Positions 53,318 through 63,400 of a DNA stretch of 64,000 bases are shown piece by piece. The position numbers were made by a program, and so were the translations under genes. Source of the DNA: Bacteroidaceae bacterium (GTDB lineage Bacteria > Bacteroidota > Bacteroidia > Bacteroidales > Bacteroidaceae); contig JAFXQT010000006.1 of the NCBI GenBank assembly GCA_017526905.1, forward strand, positions 1 to 64,000. Reading direction: 5' to 3'. Each line of letters opens with the position of its first letter. Positions within the stretch are counted from its first letter, which is position 1. Under the pieces are notes generated by a model that worked only from the letters and a program-made list of their open reading frames with translations, had not been told where the DNA came from and did no database searches.

Positions 53318-54283
53318 ATGGAAAATCAAAAGAAACCCTACGTCATCGGCCTGGACCTGGGCGGGACGAACTCTGTATTCGGCATTGTTGACCAAAATGC
53401 CAATGTCGTAGCCACAACCAGCATCAAGACTGCCGGCCACGGCGACATCAACCAATATGTGGACGACTGTGTGGAAGCCCTCAAGCCCGTCATCGAACAG
53501 GTGGGCGGCATTGAGAAGATCCACGCCATGGGCATCGGTGCCCCCAACGGCAACTACTATACAGGCAGCATTGAATTTGCGCCCAACCTGCCCTGGAAAG
53601 GCAAGATTCCTCTGGCGCAGATGTTCAGCGAGCGCTTAGGCATCCCTGTGCGCCTGACCAACGATGCCAACGCCGCAGCCATGGGCGAAATGCAATATGG
53701 CGCTGCACGCGGCATGCAGAACTTTATCATGATTACCCTCGGCACGGGTGTAGGATCGGGCATCGTGGTGAACGGTCAGATGGTGCTGGGCTGCGATGGC
53801 ATGGCCGGTGAACTGGGTCACGTCATCGTTGAACACAACGGGCGCCAATGCGGTTGCGGCCGTAAGGGCTGCCTGGAAACCTACTGCTCGGCCACTGGCG
53901 TGGCACGCACGGCGCGCGAGATTATCGAAAAGACCGACAAGCCCACACTGCTCCGCGACATTCCGCTGGACCAGATCGAATCGAAGGACGTGGCTATTGC
54001 TGCCGGCAAGGGCGACGAAGTGGCCAAGGAGATTTTCGAAGAGACAGGACGCATCCTGGGCGAAGCATGCGCCAACTTTGCTGCCTTCTCCAGCCCCGAA
54101 GCCTTTATCTTCTTTGGCGGCCTGACCAAGGCTGGCGACCTCATCATGGATCCCATCAAGCGTGCCTATGAGGCCACCGTGCTACGTATTTTCCAGGGCA
54201 AGGCCAAGATGCTGGTCAGCGAGCTGGATGGTGCCGCAGCAGCTGTGCTCGGAGCCAGCGCCCTGGGATGGGAGGTGAAATGA
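53318..54283 (+). CDS. ROK family glucokinase-like sugar kinase
   Basis: 321 aa. ATP-binding start VIGLDLGGTNSVFGIVD, catalytic segment GAPNGNY, NDANAAAMGE, LGTGVGSGIVVNG, and the ROK zinc motif CGCGRKGCLETYCSATG. Phosphorylates glucose or a similar sugar. No DNA-binding domain, so it is a kinase and not a repressor. It is followed by a short AT-rich heptad repeat and pepT. Confidence 0.93.
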   Translation: MENQKKPYVIGLDLGGTNSVFGIVDQNANVVATTSIKTAGHGDINQYVDDCVEALKPVIEQVGGIEKIHAMGIGAPNGNYYTGSIEFAPNLPWKGKIPLAQMFSERLGIPVRLTNDANAAAMGEMQYGAARGMQNFIMITLGTGVGSGIVVNGQMVLGCDGMAGELGHVIVEHNGRQCGCGRKGCLETYCSATGVARTAREIIEKTDKPTLLRDIPLDQIESKDVAIAAGKGDEVAKEIFEETGRILGEACANFAAFSSPEAFIFFGGLTKAGDLIMDPIKRAYEATVLRIFQGKAKMLVSELDGAAAAVLGASALGWEVK

Positions 54284-54336
54284 GTTGAGAGTTGAAAGTT
54301 GAAAGTTGAAAGTTAAAGTTGAAAGTTTAAAGTTTA
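54284..54336. repeat. GTTGAAA heptad repeat between the ROK gene and pepT
   Basis: The whole gap is GTTGAGA, GTTGAAA, GTTGAAA, GTTGAAA, GTTAAA, GTTGAAA, GTTTAAA, GTTTA. It starts right after the ROK stop and ends at the pepT ATG. No recognisable ribosome-binding site. Confidence 0.85.
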
Positions 54337-55560
54337 ATGGAACGACTTGTAGAAAGGTTTTTAGACTATATCTCTTATGACACACAATCCTCTGAGGAGG
54401 GTGAAGGGTGCCCAAGCACCCCTAAACAATTGGACTTTGCACGCCACCTGGCCGACTCGCTCGAGGCGATGGGACTGGAGGACGTGACGATGGACGAGCA
54501 AGGCTACATCTACGCCACGCTGCCCAGCAATGCCGAGGCTGACGTGCCGACCATAGGCTTCATTGCTCACTATGACACCAGCCCCGACTGCTCCGGAGCC
54601 AACATCCACCCACGCATCGTAGAGAACTATGACGGGGGCGATATCGTGCTCGATGCCGAAGCGGGCATCGTGACCAGCCCCAAGATGTTTCCGGAGATGC
54701 TGGACCACGTGGGCGAGGACCTTATCGTGACCGACGGCCACACCCTGCTCGGAGCCGACGACAAAGCCGGCATCGCCGAAATCGTGGAGGCCATGGCCTA
54801 CCTGATGGAGCATCCCGAAATCACGCATGGCCGCATCCGCGTCGGTTTCAACCCCGACGAGGAGATCGGTGCCGGTGCCCATCTTTTTGATGTGGAGAAG
54901 TTCGGTGCCGAGTGGGCTTACACCATGGATGGTTCCGAAGTGGGCGAACTGGAGTACGAGAACTTCAATGCTGCCGCTGCCACGATTCATGTCAAGGGGC
55001 TCAACGTGCACCCCGGCTACGCAAAGGGCAAGATGCGCAACGCCTGCCTCATCGCCGCGGAGTTTGCACGCCAAATGCCCGCCGACGAAGTGCCCGAACG
55101 TACAGAAGGGTTTGAAGGGTTCTACCATCTCACTGGCATCAAGGCTACGGTTGAAGAAGCCACCCTCAGCTACATTATCCGCGACCATGACCGGCAGCGC
55201 TTTGAGGAGCGCAAGGACTTCGTGGCCGATCTGGTTGCCGTCTTCGAAGAGCGTTATGGCGAGGGTATCGTCACCGCCGACATCCGCGACCAGTACTATA
55301 ATATGAAGCAACAGCTGGAAGGCAAGGAACACATCATCGATATTGCACGCCGGGCCATCGAAGAGGCAGGCATGGAGTGCAAGGTCAAAGCCATCCGTGG
55401 CGGTACCGACGGCGCACAGCTCTCATTCAAGGGCCTGCCCTGCCCCAACATCTTTGCCGGAGGCCTGAACTTCCACGGCCGCCACGAGTTCGTGCCCATA
55501 CAATCTATGCAAAAAGCTATGCAGACCGTTGTGAACATCTGCAAGATTGTTGCTGAATGA
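54337..55560 (+). CDS. pepT: Peptidase T (tripeptide aminopeptidase, M20B)
   Basis: Cytoplasmic zinc tripeptidase. 407 aa. Metal-ligand motifs: [12 protein letters not shown] (His, Asp), [14 protein letters not shown] (Asp, then catalytic), and [15 protein letters not shown] (Glu pair). The C-terminus has [12 protein letters not shown]. Probably completes digestion of imported peptides. Its stop overlaps the start of the next gene (ATGA), so the two are co-translated. Confidence 0.96.
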   Translation: MERLVERFLDYISYDTQSSEEGEGCPSTPKQLDFARHLADSLEAMGLEDVTMDEQGYIYATLPSNAEADVPTIGFIAHYDTSPDCSGANIHPRIVENYDGGDIVLDAEAGIVTSPKMFPEMLDHVGEDLIVTDGHTLLGADDKAGIAEIVEAMAYLMEHPEITHGRIRVGFNPDEEIGAGAHLFDVEKFGAEWAYTMDGSEVGELEYENFNAAAATIHVKGLNVHPGYAKGKMRNACLIAAEFARQMPADEVPERTEGFEGFYHLTGIKATVEEATLSYIIRDHDRQRFEERKDFVADLVAVFEERYGEGIVTADIRDQYYNMKQQLEGKEHIIDIARRAIEEAGMECKVKAIRGGTDGAQLSFKGLPCPNIFAGGLNFHGRHEFVPIQSMQKAMQTVVNICKIVAE

Positions 55561-58154
55561 AGAATCGGACAAGCTTTTACTCTTTTATACTGATCCTGCT
55601 GCTGCTGTGCGCCTTTCCCGCGGCAGCTCAGCAGGATTTTTCTTCGCGTGTCGTTGATGCCGACAGCCGCGAGCCTCTGCCATTTGCAAAGGTAATGACA
55701 AAGTCGGGCGCAGGCGTGCTGACCAACTACGAAGGCAACTTCCATATCCAGGCAAGCGCCTCCGACACACTGCACATCAGCCTCATCGGCTATAACCCCT
55801 TCTCTATCGTTGCAGGCAATCTGCCCAAGACCGTCCGACTGAAGGTGCAGTCGCAACTGCTCCGCGAAGTAACCGTGACGCCTATCCAGCCCTTCTTAGT
55901 GCGCGCATCCAAGAAGCTGGCAAAAGAATTTGCGAAGCATGAGAACCAAACGTCCACATTCTTCCTGCGCATGCGTCAAGACTATTTCCAAGACAGCCTG
56001 ACATGGGCCGGGCTCAAGCGACAAATGATAGAGGCCTTCCTCAGCGGGCAGTCGGCAGTGAACCTCCGCAGCCCCAAAGTCATCACGGGCTATCGGAGCG
56101 GCTACGCACCTGAAAGGCTCCGCGGCAATGCCTACCAACTAATTCAAATAGGAGCCATGGTGTTGGGGGATGGCAGTGATGTAGCAGGCGAGGGCATCGT
56201 GACGCCACTTCACCCCAAGGCTTCTGCCAAATACTACGACCAGTACTACGACATCCATGAGACGCGCGTGCTGGGCCAGCACGGCCAAAACCTTCGTCGC
56301 ATCAGGTTCAGCACCTACACGGATGTCACACGCCCCATCATCGTAGGCACATTGCTTATCGACTACGACACCATGCAACCGCTGTCGTTCAATGGTTCTA
56401 TCCTAAATCTTCAGGAATTGGTAAACGTGGACGAGTTCCGCACCATGGAAGACGTTGCACCCCACTTCCGCATACAGTACCGGCACGACCGGGGCTTCAC
56501 GGAGGTATCCACACTTTATGTCCGAGACCGCCTGCTCAAAAAAGACAGCAGGAGCACATTGGTCAACGTTGGGCAGATGGTATTGCCACCTGGAATCCCG
56601 CTGTCGGGCGAGAACCTGTTTGAATCCATCGACGCAGCCGGCTTCGACCGCCAGTTCTGGTCGGAACATGAAACAGTGACGCGCACTGACGATGAGGAAT
56701 ATCTCTTCACCCACTCGACCAATAACCCCACGGCCACAGGCGACTCTACGGCACAACATACCAATCCGCACTTGGCGAAGGCAGAACAACGCTATTTGGC
56801 CGAACTGGTACGGCGTAACAGCATCGCGCTAAAGCAGATTCAAGGTTCGGTGGTAGTTGAAGCCGGCTCAAACAGGCCATTACCCTTTACCGATGTGACT
56901 GTGGTGGGGCGCACTCGCACCGTGACCAACATGCAAGGCTTCTACAAGCTACTGTTCCAGCCGGAGGACACGCTCCTTTTCCAGGCTGCAGGCTACGAGC
57001 CACTAAAATTGGCAGGCAAGGATGTGCGGCGTGTGGTCAGGCTTACGCCCTTCCGCGTAGTAGAGAAGAATCCCAAGCACCTGAAGATTAGGGAGGTGCT
57101 GACAAAGATTGGCGTGCAGATGGAAGAAGCACTGAGCGCCAACCGTACCGACAGCGCCATATTCCACTACCGCCGTATCCGCACCTTGCTGCGCGACTCA
57201 GTAATGACCGAGGCCTTCCTCAAGGCACCCGACATCGTAAAGCTAAATGAGCCCGAAGTGCTGCTTGCACGCAATTACTACAGAGGCAAGCTCACACGCC
57301 TGGACAGCATTGGCGACGTAATGTTCGATACGCCCTCACAGGATAATCTGGAAATACTGAAAGCACGCTTTAAAGGCTTAAGCGACGACCAAATGCAAAT
57401 GCTGGTGAAGTTGCTGCCAAAGACGGTTCAACGTTCGTGGAAGCAGATGGAGGAACACAAACGCGACTTTGACCGTCCGTTCGCACCCCTTATCGGCTTG
57501 AACAAGCCCAAGCACTACATAAAAGCATACGAGCCTGAAGATGAAGAGCATATACCCTTCAGTTTCCTGGGACTTGCCAGACAGATGCGGAATCCGAGCG
57601 TTCTTGAGCTGCTTGAGGATCAGAACGGGCATCGCTACTGCCGCATAGAATTGAAACGCCGATGGTTATACCACCGGAGTGAAGGTGGCTCAATGGTGAT
57701 TAAAGAACAATCCTATCCGGCTATCATAGGCACTTTACTGATCGACCTGGACAACATGCAGCTGCTATCGTTCGATGGAAGCCTCAAGGGGGTGCTGAAT
57801 CATGCACCAACCATGAAAGACTTTCGTGGACTTCAATACGAGCCCAATATCAGCATCCGCTACGATTTTTCCTACGAGCGCGGCTGGCCCGAAGTATGGC
57901 ACTATGCCTCCAATGTCAATGCCAGCATCGGCGGAATAGCCGAACAGCTTACAGCCGACTGGTTCTGCATGTTCAACACACGGGGCATGGACCTTGAGCT
58001 CAACGACGAATGGCTGGAGCACGCCACCCTACGGCTCAGACAAGAGGAGGGGATGGGCCAAGGGAAGCCGCTGGAAATTGACCACCTTTATCCCTCATTC
58101 TTCCTTTTTGACATCTTCAGCGAGAATGCCAAGTTCAGGCTGCTGCGCTGGTAG
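55557..58154 (+). CDS. Large secreted protein with two carboxypeptidase-regulatory-like domains
   Basis: 865 aa. Signal peptide about 1-25 (ending PAAAQ). Two related halves: first [19 protein letters not shown] and [10 protein letters not shown] (about 26-100) with later [21 protein letters not shown]; second [24 protein letters not shown] (about 425-500) with [20 protein letters not shown]. The two halves are thus an internal duplication. No enzymatic motif. No clear T9SS tail; ends FRLLRW. Probably periplasmic or outer-membrane associated, function unknown. Overlaps pepT as ATGA and is followed by a bidirectional hairpin. Confidence 0.8.
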   Translation: MKNRTSFYSFILILLLLCAFPAAAQQDFSSRVVDADSREPLPFAKVMTKSGAGVLTNYEGNFHIQASASDTLHISLIGYNPFSIVAGNLPKTVRLKVQSQLLREVTVTPIQPFLVRASKKLAKEFAKHENQTSTFFLRMRQDYFQDSLTWAGLKRQMIEAFLSGQSAVNLRSPKVITGYRSGYAPERLRGNAYQLIQIGAMVLGDGSDVAGEGIVTPLHPKASAKYYDQYYDIHETRVLGQHGQNLRRIRFSTYTDVTRPIIVGTLLIDYDTMQPLSFNGSILNLQELVNVDEFRTMEDVAPHFRIQYRHDRGFTEVSTLYVRDRLLKKDSRSTLVNVGQMVLPPGIPLSGENLFESIDAAGFDRQFWSEHETVTRTDDEEYLFTHSTNNPTATGDSTAQHTNPHLAKAEQRYLAELVRRNSIALKQIQGSVVVEAGSNRPLPFTDVTVVGRTRTVTNMQGFYKLLFQPEDTLLFQAAGYEPLKLAGKDVRRVVRLTPFRVVEKNPKHLKIREVLTKIGVQMEEALSANRTDSAIFHYRRIRTLLRDSVMTEAFLKAPDIVKLNEPEVLLARNYYRGKLTRLDSIGDVMFDTPSQDNLEILKARFKGLSDDQMQMLVKLLPKTVQRSWKQMEEHKRDFDRPFAPLIGLNKPKHYIKAYEPEDEEHIPFSFLGLARQMRNPSVLELLEDQNGHRYCRIELKRRWLYHRSEGGSMVIKEQSYPAIIGTLLIDLDNMQLLSFDGSLKGVLNHAPTMKDFRGLQYEPNISIRYDFSYERGWPEVWHYASNVNASIGGIAEQLTADWFCMFNTRGMDLELNDEWLEHATLRLRQEEGMGQGKPLEIDHLYPSFFLFDIFSENAKFRLLRW

Positions 58155-58188
58155 CCGCCCAAGTAGCGAAGTTAGTAACCGTAAAAAG

Positions 58189-58261
58189 AAATGATTATCC
58201 GCATGTGTACCACCAGCAGGACGCTAAAGCGTCTTGATGGTAGGATTGCGGATAATCATTT
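58189..58261. terminator. Long bidirectional hairpin between convergent genes
   Basis: A perfect 15-bp outer stem (58189-58203 with 58247-58261) encloses an imperfect inner stem around GGACGCT/AGCGTC. It starts 35 nt after the 865-aa gene and ends 3 nt from the S4 gene stop, so it could end both. Confidence 0.75.
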
Positions 58262-58263
58262 AC

Positions 58264-58794
58264 TTAATCCTCTTCGTCATCGCCCATATCGAATCCGAAC
58301 GCTGCAAAGTCGAAATCGTCAATGAACGTGGGAACATCAGCAGCCTGAGCGCCAAAGCTATCTAAGGCACGGCGTTCCTTCTTGGTGGGGCGTCCTGTGC
58401 CACGGGCACGATCCACGAAGCCGCTGATGCGGTTCATCTCCAACAATTCATACTGCTCGGGGGCGGTTACATTCTCCAGAATCTGCGGAATCAGTTTGGC
58501 CCCCACACGGTGCTCAATGGCCTGAAGGATACGGAAACTATAGGTGACGGGCGGCTTGCGCACATCCACCACATCGCCCACCTTGACCATGCGCGAGGGC
58601 TTCTGCTGGGTCCCGCCAATACCTACCTGCCCCTTCTTACAGGCTGCGGCAGCTACAGAACGGGTCTTGAAGATGCGGGCAGCCCACAACCACTTGTCCA
58701 AACGGGCAGTTCTTCCTTGAGATGCTCCTGCCCTTCCCTCCTCTGCAAGAAGGGGGGCTGTAACTTTTGATTGTTGCGTATGTTTGGTGCTCAT
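58264..58794 (-). CDS. S4-domain RNA-binding protein (Hsp15-like)
   Basis: 176 aa. S4 core RLDKWLWAARIFKTRSVAAAACKKGQVGI and later KVGDVVDVRKPPVTYSFRILQ, as in Hsp15 (HslR), which binds stalled 50S subunits with peptidyl-tRNA. The C-terminus is charged. The first 27 residues (MSTKHTQQSK...) before the S4 domain include TAPLLAEEGRAGAS, similar to the peptide SLTGRAGGESS made by the repeat upstream of fmt, so part of the N-terminus is repeat-derived. It is 13 bp downstream of pth. Confidence 0.85.
   Translation of the reverse strand: MSTKHTQQSKVTAPLLAEEGRAGASQGRTARLDKWLWAARIFKTRSVAAAACKKGQVGIGGTQQKPSRMVKVGDVVDVRKPPVTYSFRILQAIEHRVGAKLIPQILENVTAPEQYELLEMNRISGFVDRARGTGRPTKKERRALDSFGAQAADVPTFIDDFDFAAFGFDMGDDEED
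58722..58763. repeat. Repeat relic in the 5' end of the S4-protein gene
   Basis: On the minus strand a pyrimidine-rich tract, CTTGCAG, then a purine-rich tract; imperfect stem-loop. Its translation (TAPLLAEEGRAGAS) resembles the fmt N-terminal extension APSLTGRAGGESS. Confidence 0.5.
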
Positions 58795-58807
58795 ATTTCC
58801 ACTGCAG

Positions 58808-59431
58808 TTATTCGCCTCCTGCCTGAGAGGGCTCAGTGGCAGGCTTGCTCTTCCTGTTCAATTGATTCATTGCCATCTGTATGCCGGCCAGGCAGAAGGT
58901 CTTTATGGCGGCTGACGTCTCCTTGGTACGTTCGGGAATCAATGCCTCCTCCTCGGGCGGAATCTTTCCGAGCACGAAATCAACCTGCTGACCGCGATGA
59001 AATTCGGAACCTATGCCGAAACGCAGACGGGCATAAGCCTGGGTGCCAAGTACCTGGGCAATATGCTTCAGCCCGTTGTGACCAGCATCGCTGCCACTGG
59101 GTTTCATGCGCAGTTGTCCGAAGGGCAAAGCCAAATCGTCAACACAGATTAGTAAGTGGGAGAGTTCTATCTTCTCCTGCTGCATCCAGTAGCGAACGGC
59201 ATTGCCACTGAGATTCATGTACGTGCTGGGCTTAAGCAGGATCAGCTGGCGGCCCTTCACACTGATGCGCGTCACGAAGCCATAGCGCTTATCCTCCCAG
59301 ACGGTTGGCTTGCCTTTTTCCTCATTGACCGAGGCAGCCAGGGCATCAACCATGCGAAAACCTATATTATGGCGCGTGCCTTCGTAGTCGGGGCCAATAT
59401 TACCAAGGCCCACAATCAGATACTTTTCCAT
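58808..59431 (-). CDS. pth: Peptidyl-tRNA hydrolase
   Basis: 207 aa from [11 protein letters not shown] at 59431. Recycles peptidyl-tRNA. Motifs: [23 protein letters not shown] (catalytic His in TRHN), [38 protein letters not shown]. The frame extends 26 codons upstream to 59509, but those residues are encoded by the repeat relic and are not part of the family. The last residues (EPSQAGGE) also come from a relic. The run GGGGGAGAG about 4-12 nt before the ATG could help ribosome binding. Confidence 0.95.
   Translation of the reverse strand: MEKYLIVGLGNIGPDYEGTRHNIGFRMVDALAASVNEEKGKPTVWEDKRYGFVTRISVKGRQLILLKPSTYMNLSGNAVRYWMQQEKIELSHLLICVDDLALPFGQLRMKPSGSDAGHNGLKHIAQVLGTQAYARLRFGIGSEFHRGQQVDFVLGKIPPEEEALIPERTKETSAAIKTFCLAGIQMAMNQLNRKSKPATEPSQAGGE
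58812..58836. repeat. Repeat relic at the 3' end of pth
   Basis: CGCCTCCTGCCTGAGAGGG on the plus strand resembles one arm of the DUF559 cassette repeat (CGCCCTCCCTGTCAGGGAGG); it encodes the C-terminal PSQAGGE of Pth. Degenerate. Confidence 0.4.
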
Positions 59432-59463
59432 AGGACTCTCCCCCTGCGCCTCTCCTTTGGAAG
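59432..59463. repeat. Repeat relic directly before pth
   Basis: On the plus strand AGGACTCTCCCCCTGCGCC followed by TCTCCTTTGG. The first part matches the DUF559 cassette repeat end (AGGACTCTCCCCCCGCCC) with an inserted base. It ends at the pth ATG. Confidence 0.6.
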
Positions 59464-59564
59464 AACGCATGCATACCTTTGCTATCAGTTTTGTAATACG
59501 GGCAAACATGACTATGGGGGTAAGGATAATTTAAGTTTAGGGAGTTAAAATGGAAGTTATAAAG

Positions 59565-59607
59565 ACTAAAAGAAAGACGCAAAGCCCATAGATGTTCCTT
59601 GCGTCTT
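59565..59607 (-). terminator. Terminator after the L25 gene
   Basis: On the minus strand AAGACGCAA (59607-59599) pairs with TTGCGTCTT (59582-59574), loop about 16 nt, followed by TCTTTTAG. It separates the L25 gene from pth. Confidence 0.7.
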
Positions 59608-59662
59608 CTTGTGTTTGAAAATAACGGTCCTCACACCTGTAGTGAGCATGGGGGAAGGCCGT

Positions 59663-60268
59663 TTATGCCTCAGCGTCCTCGGCTGCAGCTGCTGCGCTAC
59701 GAGCGTTACGTGTCATCTGAACCTGGCAGACAACCACGCTGGGGCTGGTTACAAGTTCGAGACCTTCGAAGTGGAGCTCGCCCACCTTGATGGTCTTGCC
59801 CAGCTCAAGGTTGGTCACATCGATATCCAGACGCTCGGGAATGGCGGTGTGCACAGCCTTCACCTTCAGCTTACGAACGCTGGCGCTGAGTCTGCCACCG
59901 GCACGCACACCGGCTGCCAAGCCATTCAGCTTGATGGGTACTTCCATCACGATGGGTTTGTCATCGGTAATCTCATAGAAGTCAACGTGCAAGACATTGT
60001 CCTTCACGGGGTGGAACTGAGCTTCCTTCAGCACAGCCTTGCACTCCTTGCCATCGATGTTGAGGAGCACAGTGTAGATGTGAGGGGTATAGAGGAGCTT
60101 GCGGAGCTCGTCGGCGGTAACGGAGAAGGAAGTTGCCACAGGAAGGCCATTCTCGTCCTTCTTCTCACCATAAATGTTACAGGGAATGATGCCCTGCTTA
60201 CGCAGGATCTTAGCGTACTTCTTTCCGCTCTCGGTACGTGCAGTACCTTTGATTTCAATTGTCTTCAT
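59663..60268 (-). CDS. rplY: 50S ribosomal protein L25 / general stress protein Ctc
   Basis: 201 aa from MKTIEIKGTARTESGKKYAK; upstream in-frame codons (MMAIKQSN...) run into the promoter and are not used in the family. N-terminal L25 fold binding 5S rRNA (KILRKQGIIPCNIYG) and a C-terminal TL5-type beta domain (VPIKLNGLAAGVRAGGRLS, HTAIPERLDIDVTNLELG). Ends in an alanine/glutamate-rich tail. Good promoter upstream, terminator downstream. Confidence 0.95.
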   Translation of the reverse strand: MKTIEIKGTARTESGKKYAKILRKQGIIPCNIYGEKKDENGLPVATSFSVTADELRKLLYTPHIYTVLLNIDGKECKAVLKEAQFHPVKDNVLHVDFYEITDDKPIVMEVPIKLNGLAAGVRAGGRLSASVRKLKVKAVHTAIPERLDIDVTNLELGKTIKVGELHFEGLELVTSPSVVVCQVQMTRNARSAAAAAEDAEA

Positions 60269-60362
60269 TTTGAATAGATTTTGTGTTACTCTAATTAAGT
60301 TACTTTGCTTAATCGCCATCACACGAACCCGCCCTAAAGCGGATGATTGCTCAAAAGCGCGG

Positions 60363-60394
60363 CAAAAGTAGTGCTTTTTCTACAACTGGCCAAA
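60363..60394 (-). promoter_or_regulatory. Promoter for the L25 gene
   Basis: On the minus strand TTTG at 60394-60391, a 20-nt spacer, then TACTTTTG at 60370-60363. Exact match to the Bacteroidetes consensus; leader of about 90 nt. Confidence 0.75.
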
Positions 60395-60483
60395 CATTTT
60401 TGCAGTATAAATTGGTGGAGTGCGTGTTTTTTCCTACTTTCGCCCCTTGAAATCGTTCTACCTACACTATTCACCTTATATAT

Positions 60484-63400
60484 ATGAAAGCATATCGCAC
60501 TATTCTCTTAGCTGCCTTGATGGCAGTAGGCATGGGTGCCAGAGCACAGAATGCGCCAGTGGACGAGAACCCTTCGCCAACCGAGGGCGTCATCACCCAC
60601 CAGTTTGTGAACGAAGGCACCATGATGGCAGACCTCCTGCAAATGCTGGCCAACTCGATGACCTATGCCAAGAACATCTGGTACAACTGTCAGGCACCTA
60701 ACAGCGTGAATGAACCGTGTGGATTCTTCAAAGCCAACAGTGCCGGTCAGAGCAACGAGGACGGCGTGCGTACCAACGCCGACTTTTCCATGATTTGCGC
60801 ATTCCTTTACAAATACGCCCAAGGCAAGGCCACACTGCCCGAAGGGCTCACTTGGGCACAGGTAAAGGACATGGCCATGAAGAGCCTGGTATTTGGCTAC
60901 TCCACCCATAAGGCCAACAAGCTGAAAGTGACCTCAAACAACGCCTATTGGGGCAGCACAGCCACCAATGACGTCGTCTGGGAAAGCTCGCTCTGGGCGA
61001 TGAGCCTTGCTTACGCCAGTTTCTTCCTGGCCGATGAATTGTCAGCCCAACAGAAGGATTACATCTATAAGATGCTGAAGGCCGAATGCAACTACGAGTT
61101 GGCACGATCCATACCCACGGGCTTTGCCGGCGACACGAAGGCAGAAGAGAACGGGTGGGAGGCCGACATCCTGGCCGCCACGCTGGGACTGTATCCCGAC
61201 GATGCGCTGGCCAAACGATGGTTTGAACGGTTGCGCGAGTTCGCCATCAACTGCTATTCACAAGCCGATGACGCCAATGACAAGACCGTCATCGACCCGG
61301 CCTACGACACAAAGACGGTGGCCGACCTCTACCGTGGGGCTAATCTCTATGAGGACTTCACCCTGCAAAACCACAATTACTTCCACACTTCCTATCAGAA
61401 CGTCGTCATCCAGGAACTGGGCGAAGCCGCGCTGGCACTGCGCCTGTTTCAAGGGAACAACCAAAAGTGGCAGACCAATGCGCTGATGCACGGCAACCAA
61501 GCCGTCATGGACAACGTACTGGCCTGGCTGGCCTTGGCCGACGGCGAGTTGGCCATGCCCAACGGCAATGACTGGAGCATGTTCCTTTTCGATCAGATTA
61601 CCTCCTACAGCACCCTGGCCTGCTTCCTGCGCAACCCCGACGCGCTACTGCTGGAGAACATGGCCTATAAATATATAAAGGCACGCCAGCAGACCACAGC
61701 CGATGGTTCCTGGCTGCTAAATTCCGACATCGGACCGCGCCGCATGGGCGTTCAGGGGCACCGCGTAATGATGACTTACCTGATGCACCTGGTTGCGTCC
61801 ACCGCCGACCTCAAGCCCACCACTTGGGCACAATTCAATGAGACACACAAGGAAGCACACCGGCTACTCACCCAAAACATCGTCCGGGCAGCCTCCGACG
61901 ATCGTTTCGTCACCTTCTCCTGGTCCAACGGCTTGAAAAGCTACACGGGCTACTTTGCCGACACAACCCCTGACCGCAACAAGATTGTATGCCCCTTCAA
62001 AGCAAACAACACCGGCAACCTGCTGGGCTGGTACACCGTGAGCGGGCATAACAACAACGCCACCCCTGTGGTATCGGGCATTTATCAACTTCAGGACAAC
62101 GCCTTCACGATGAACGGCTCGCTCAACACCAACGACGCCACACTGGAGAACCGTTTTGTGCTGGCCGCGACTAAGGGCAATGCCATAGTCTATATGAATC
62201 AGATCAAGGCACTGGCCAACGGCACGCTGACCGGACGCAGAGGCGGCCTACTGGCCATTTCCACCGATCCCTTCACACGCCTACAGCGCACCTTGTACCA
62301 TGAGGGCGGCAGTGTCCAGACCAACGGGGCACAAATGCAGCAGCTCAGCTCGTCATGGGTCAACATCGACCAGAGCGTGGGCATTGTCACACTGGGCGGA
62401 ACAGGCCGCATCGGCTTTGGCGACCGCGCGCTGAGCAACTCCATCTACATGAGCAAGCTCTACCCCATTTATTCCACCGGCAGCCAAGCATTCAAACAGG
62501 GCGATGTCATCGACCGCACAGCCGTTATCTATTATTCCAAAGTAGATGATGTCACCACCCAACAGCTGCAAGCCGAGGCACAGAGCCTGACCGACTTGTT
62601 GCCCGAAGGCTGGAACGGACTCACTTGCGCCGACCCTGACGGGACGCGCTATCTCATCATCGCTAATTTTGCCGGAGGCAGCAAGAACAAAACCGAGCTG
62701 AAGGAACTGACCTCTGCCTACGGCGCACCTGTACTGGCCGCCGAGACGTATATCACCGACTCCAAAGCCACGGCCATCATCGCACTGGACGAGCAGCACA
62801 GCTACATGCAGCCGTTCACAGTGTTTGTCAAGGGCAGCGGCGTCGTGGCCAAACAGTTCAACCCTTGGGACGACAGCCAGTTCTCCATCCGCGCCATCGG
62901 CCAGACCGACGAGAACGTAACGGTCACCTACGTTCACAATGGCCAGGTGGTCAGCACCACAAACATCACCGTACACGCAGGCGCCACGCTGAACATACGC
63001 CTGGACGGCTCCGCCATCAGTGTGAGCGAGCCTGACTTAATGACACCTGGCGGCAGCCCCATCTATGAGGACGTAACGGCTCAGTACATAACAAACCCTA
63101 ATTTTGAGGAGGACGAAACGTGGGGCACCACGGGCAGCATCACCCTCAACGGCACTGTTTACAATCCCTGCTACACACAAACCGTGGCAGCCGCCAACAA
63201 ACAGTTCCCGCAAGTGTTGCCCGTGCGCGGTTGGAAAGCCGAGTCTAAGCTCTCGCCCGCTTCCAACTACGCCCTCCTCTATTCCATGCCCTACAGCTTT
63301 GACCGCTATTGCGTCAGCCCCTCCAACGTGGGCAACAGCACCAGCATCATGGCTCCTCCGGCCGCCTTTGCCGACGAGGCCGGCACACGCTGTCTGTCCA

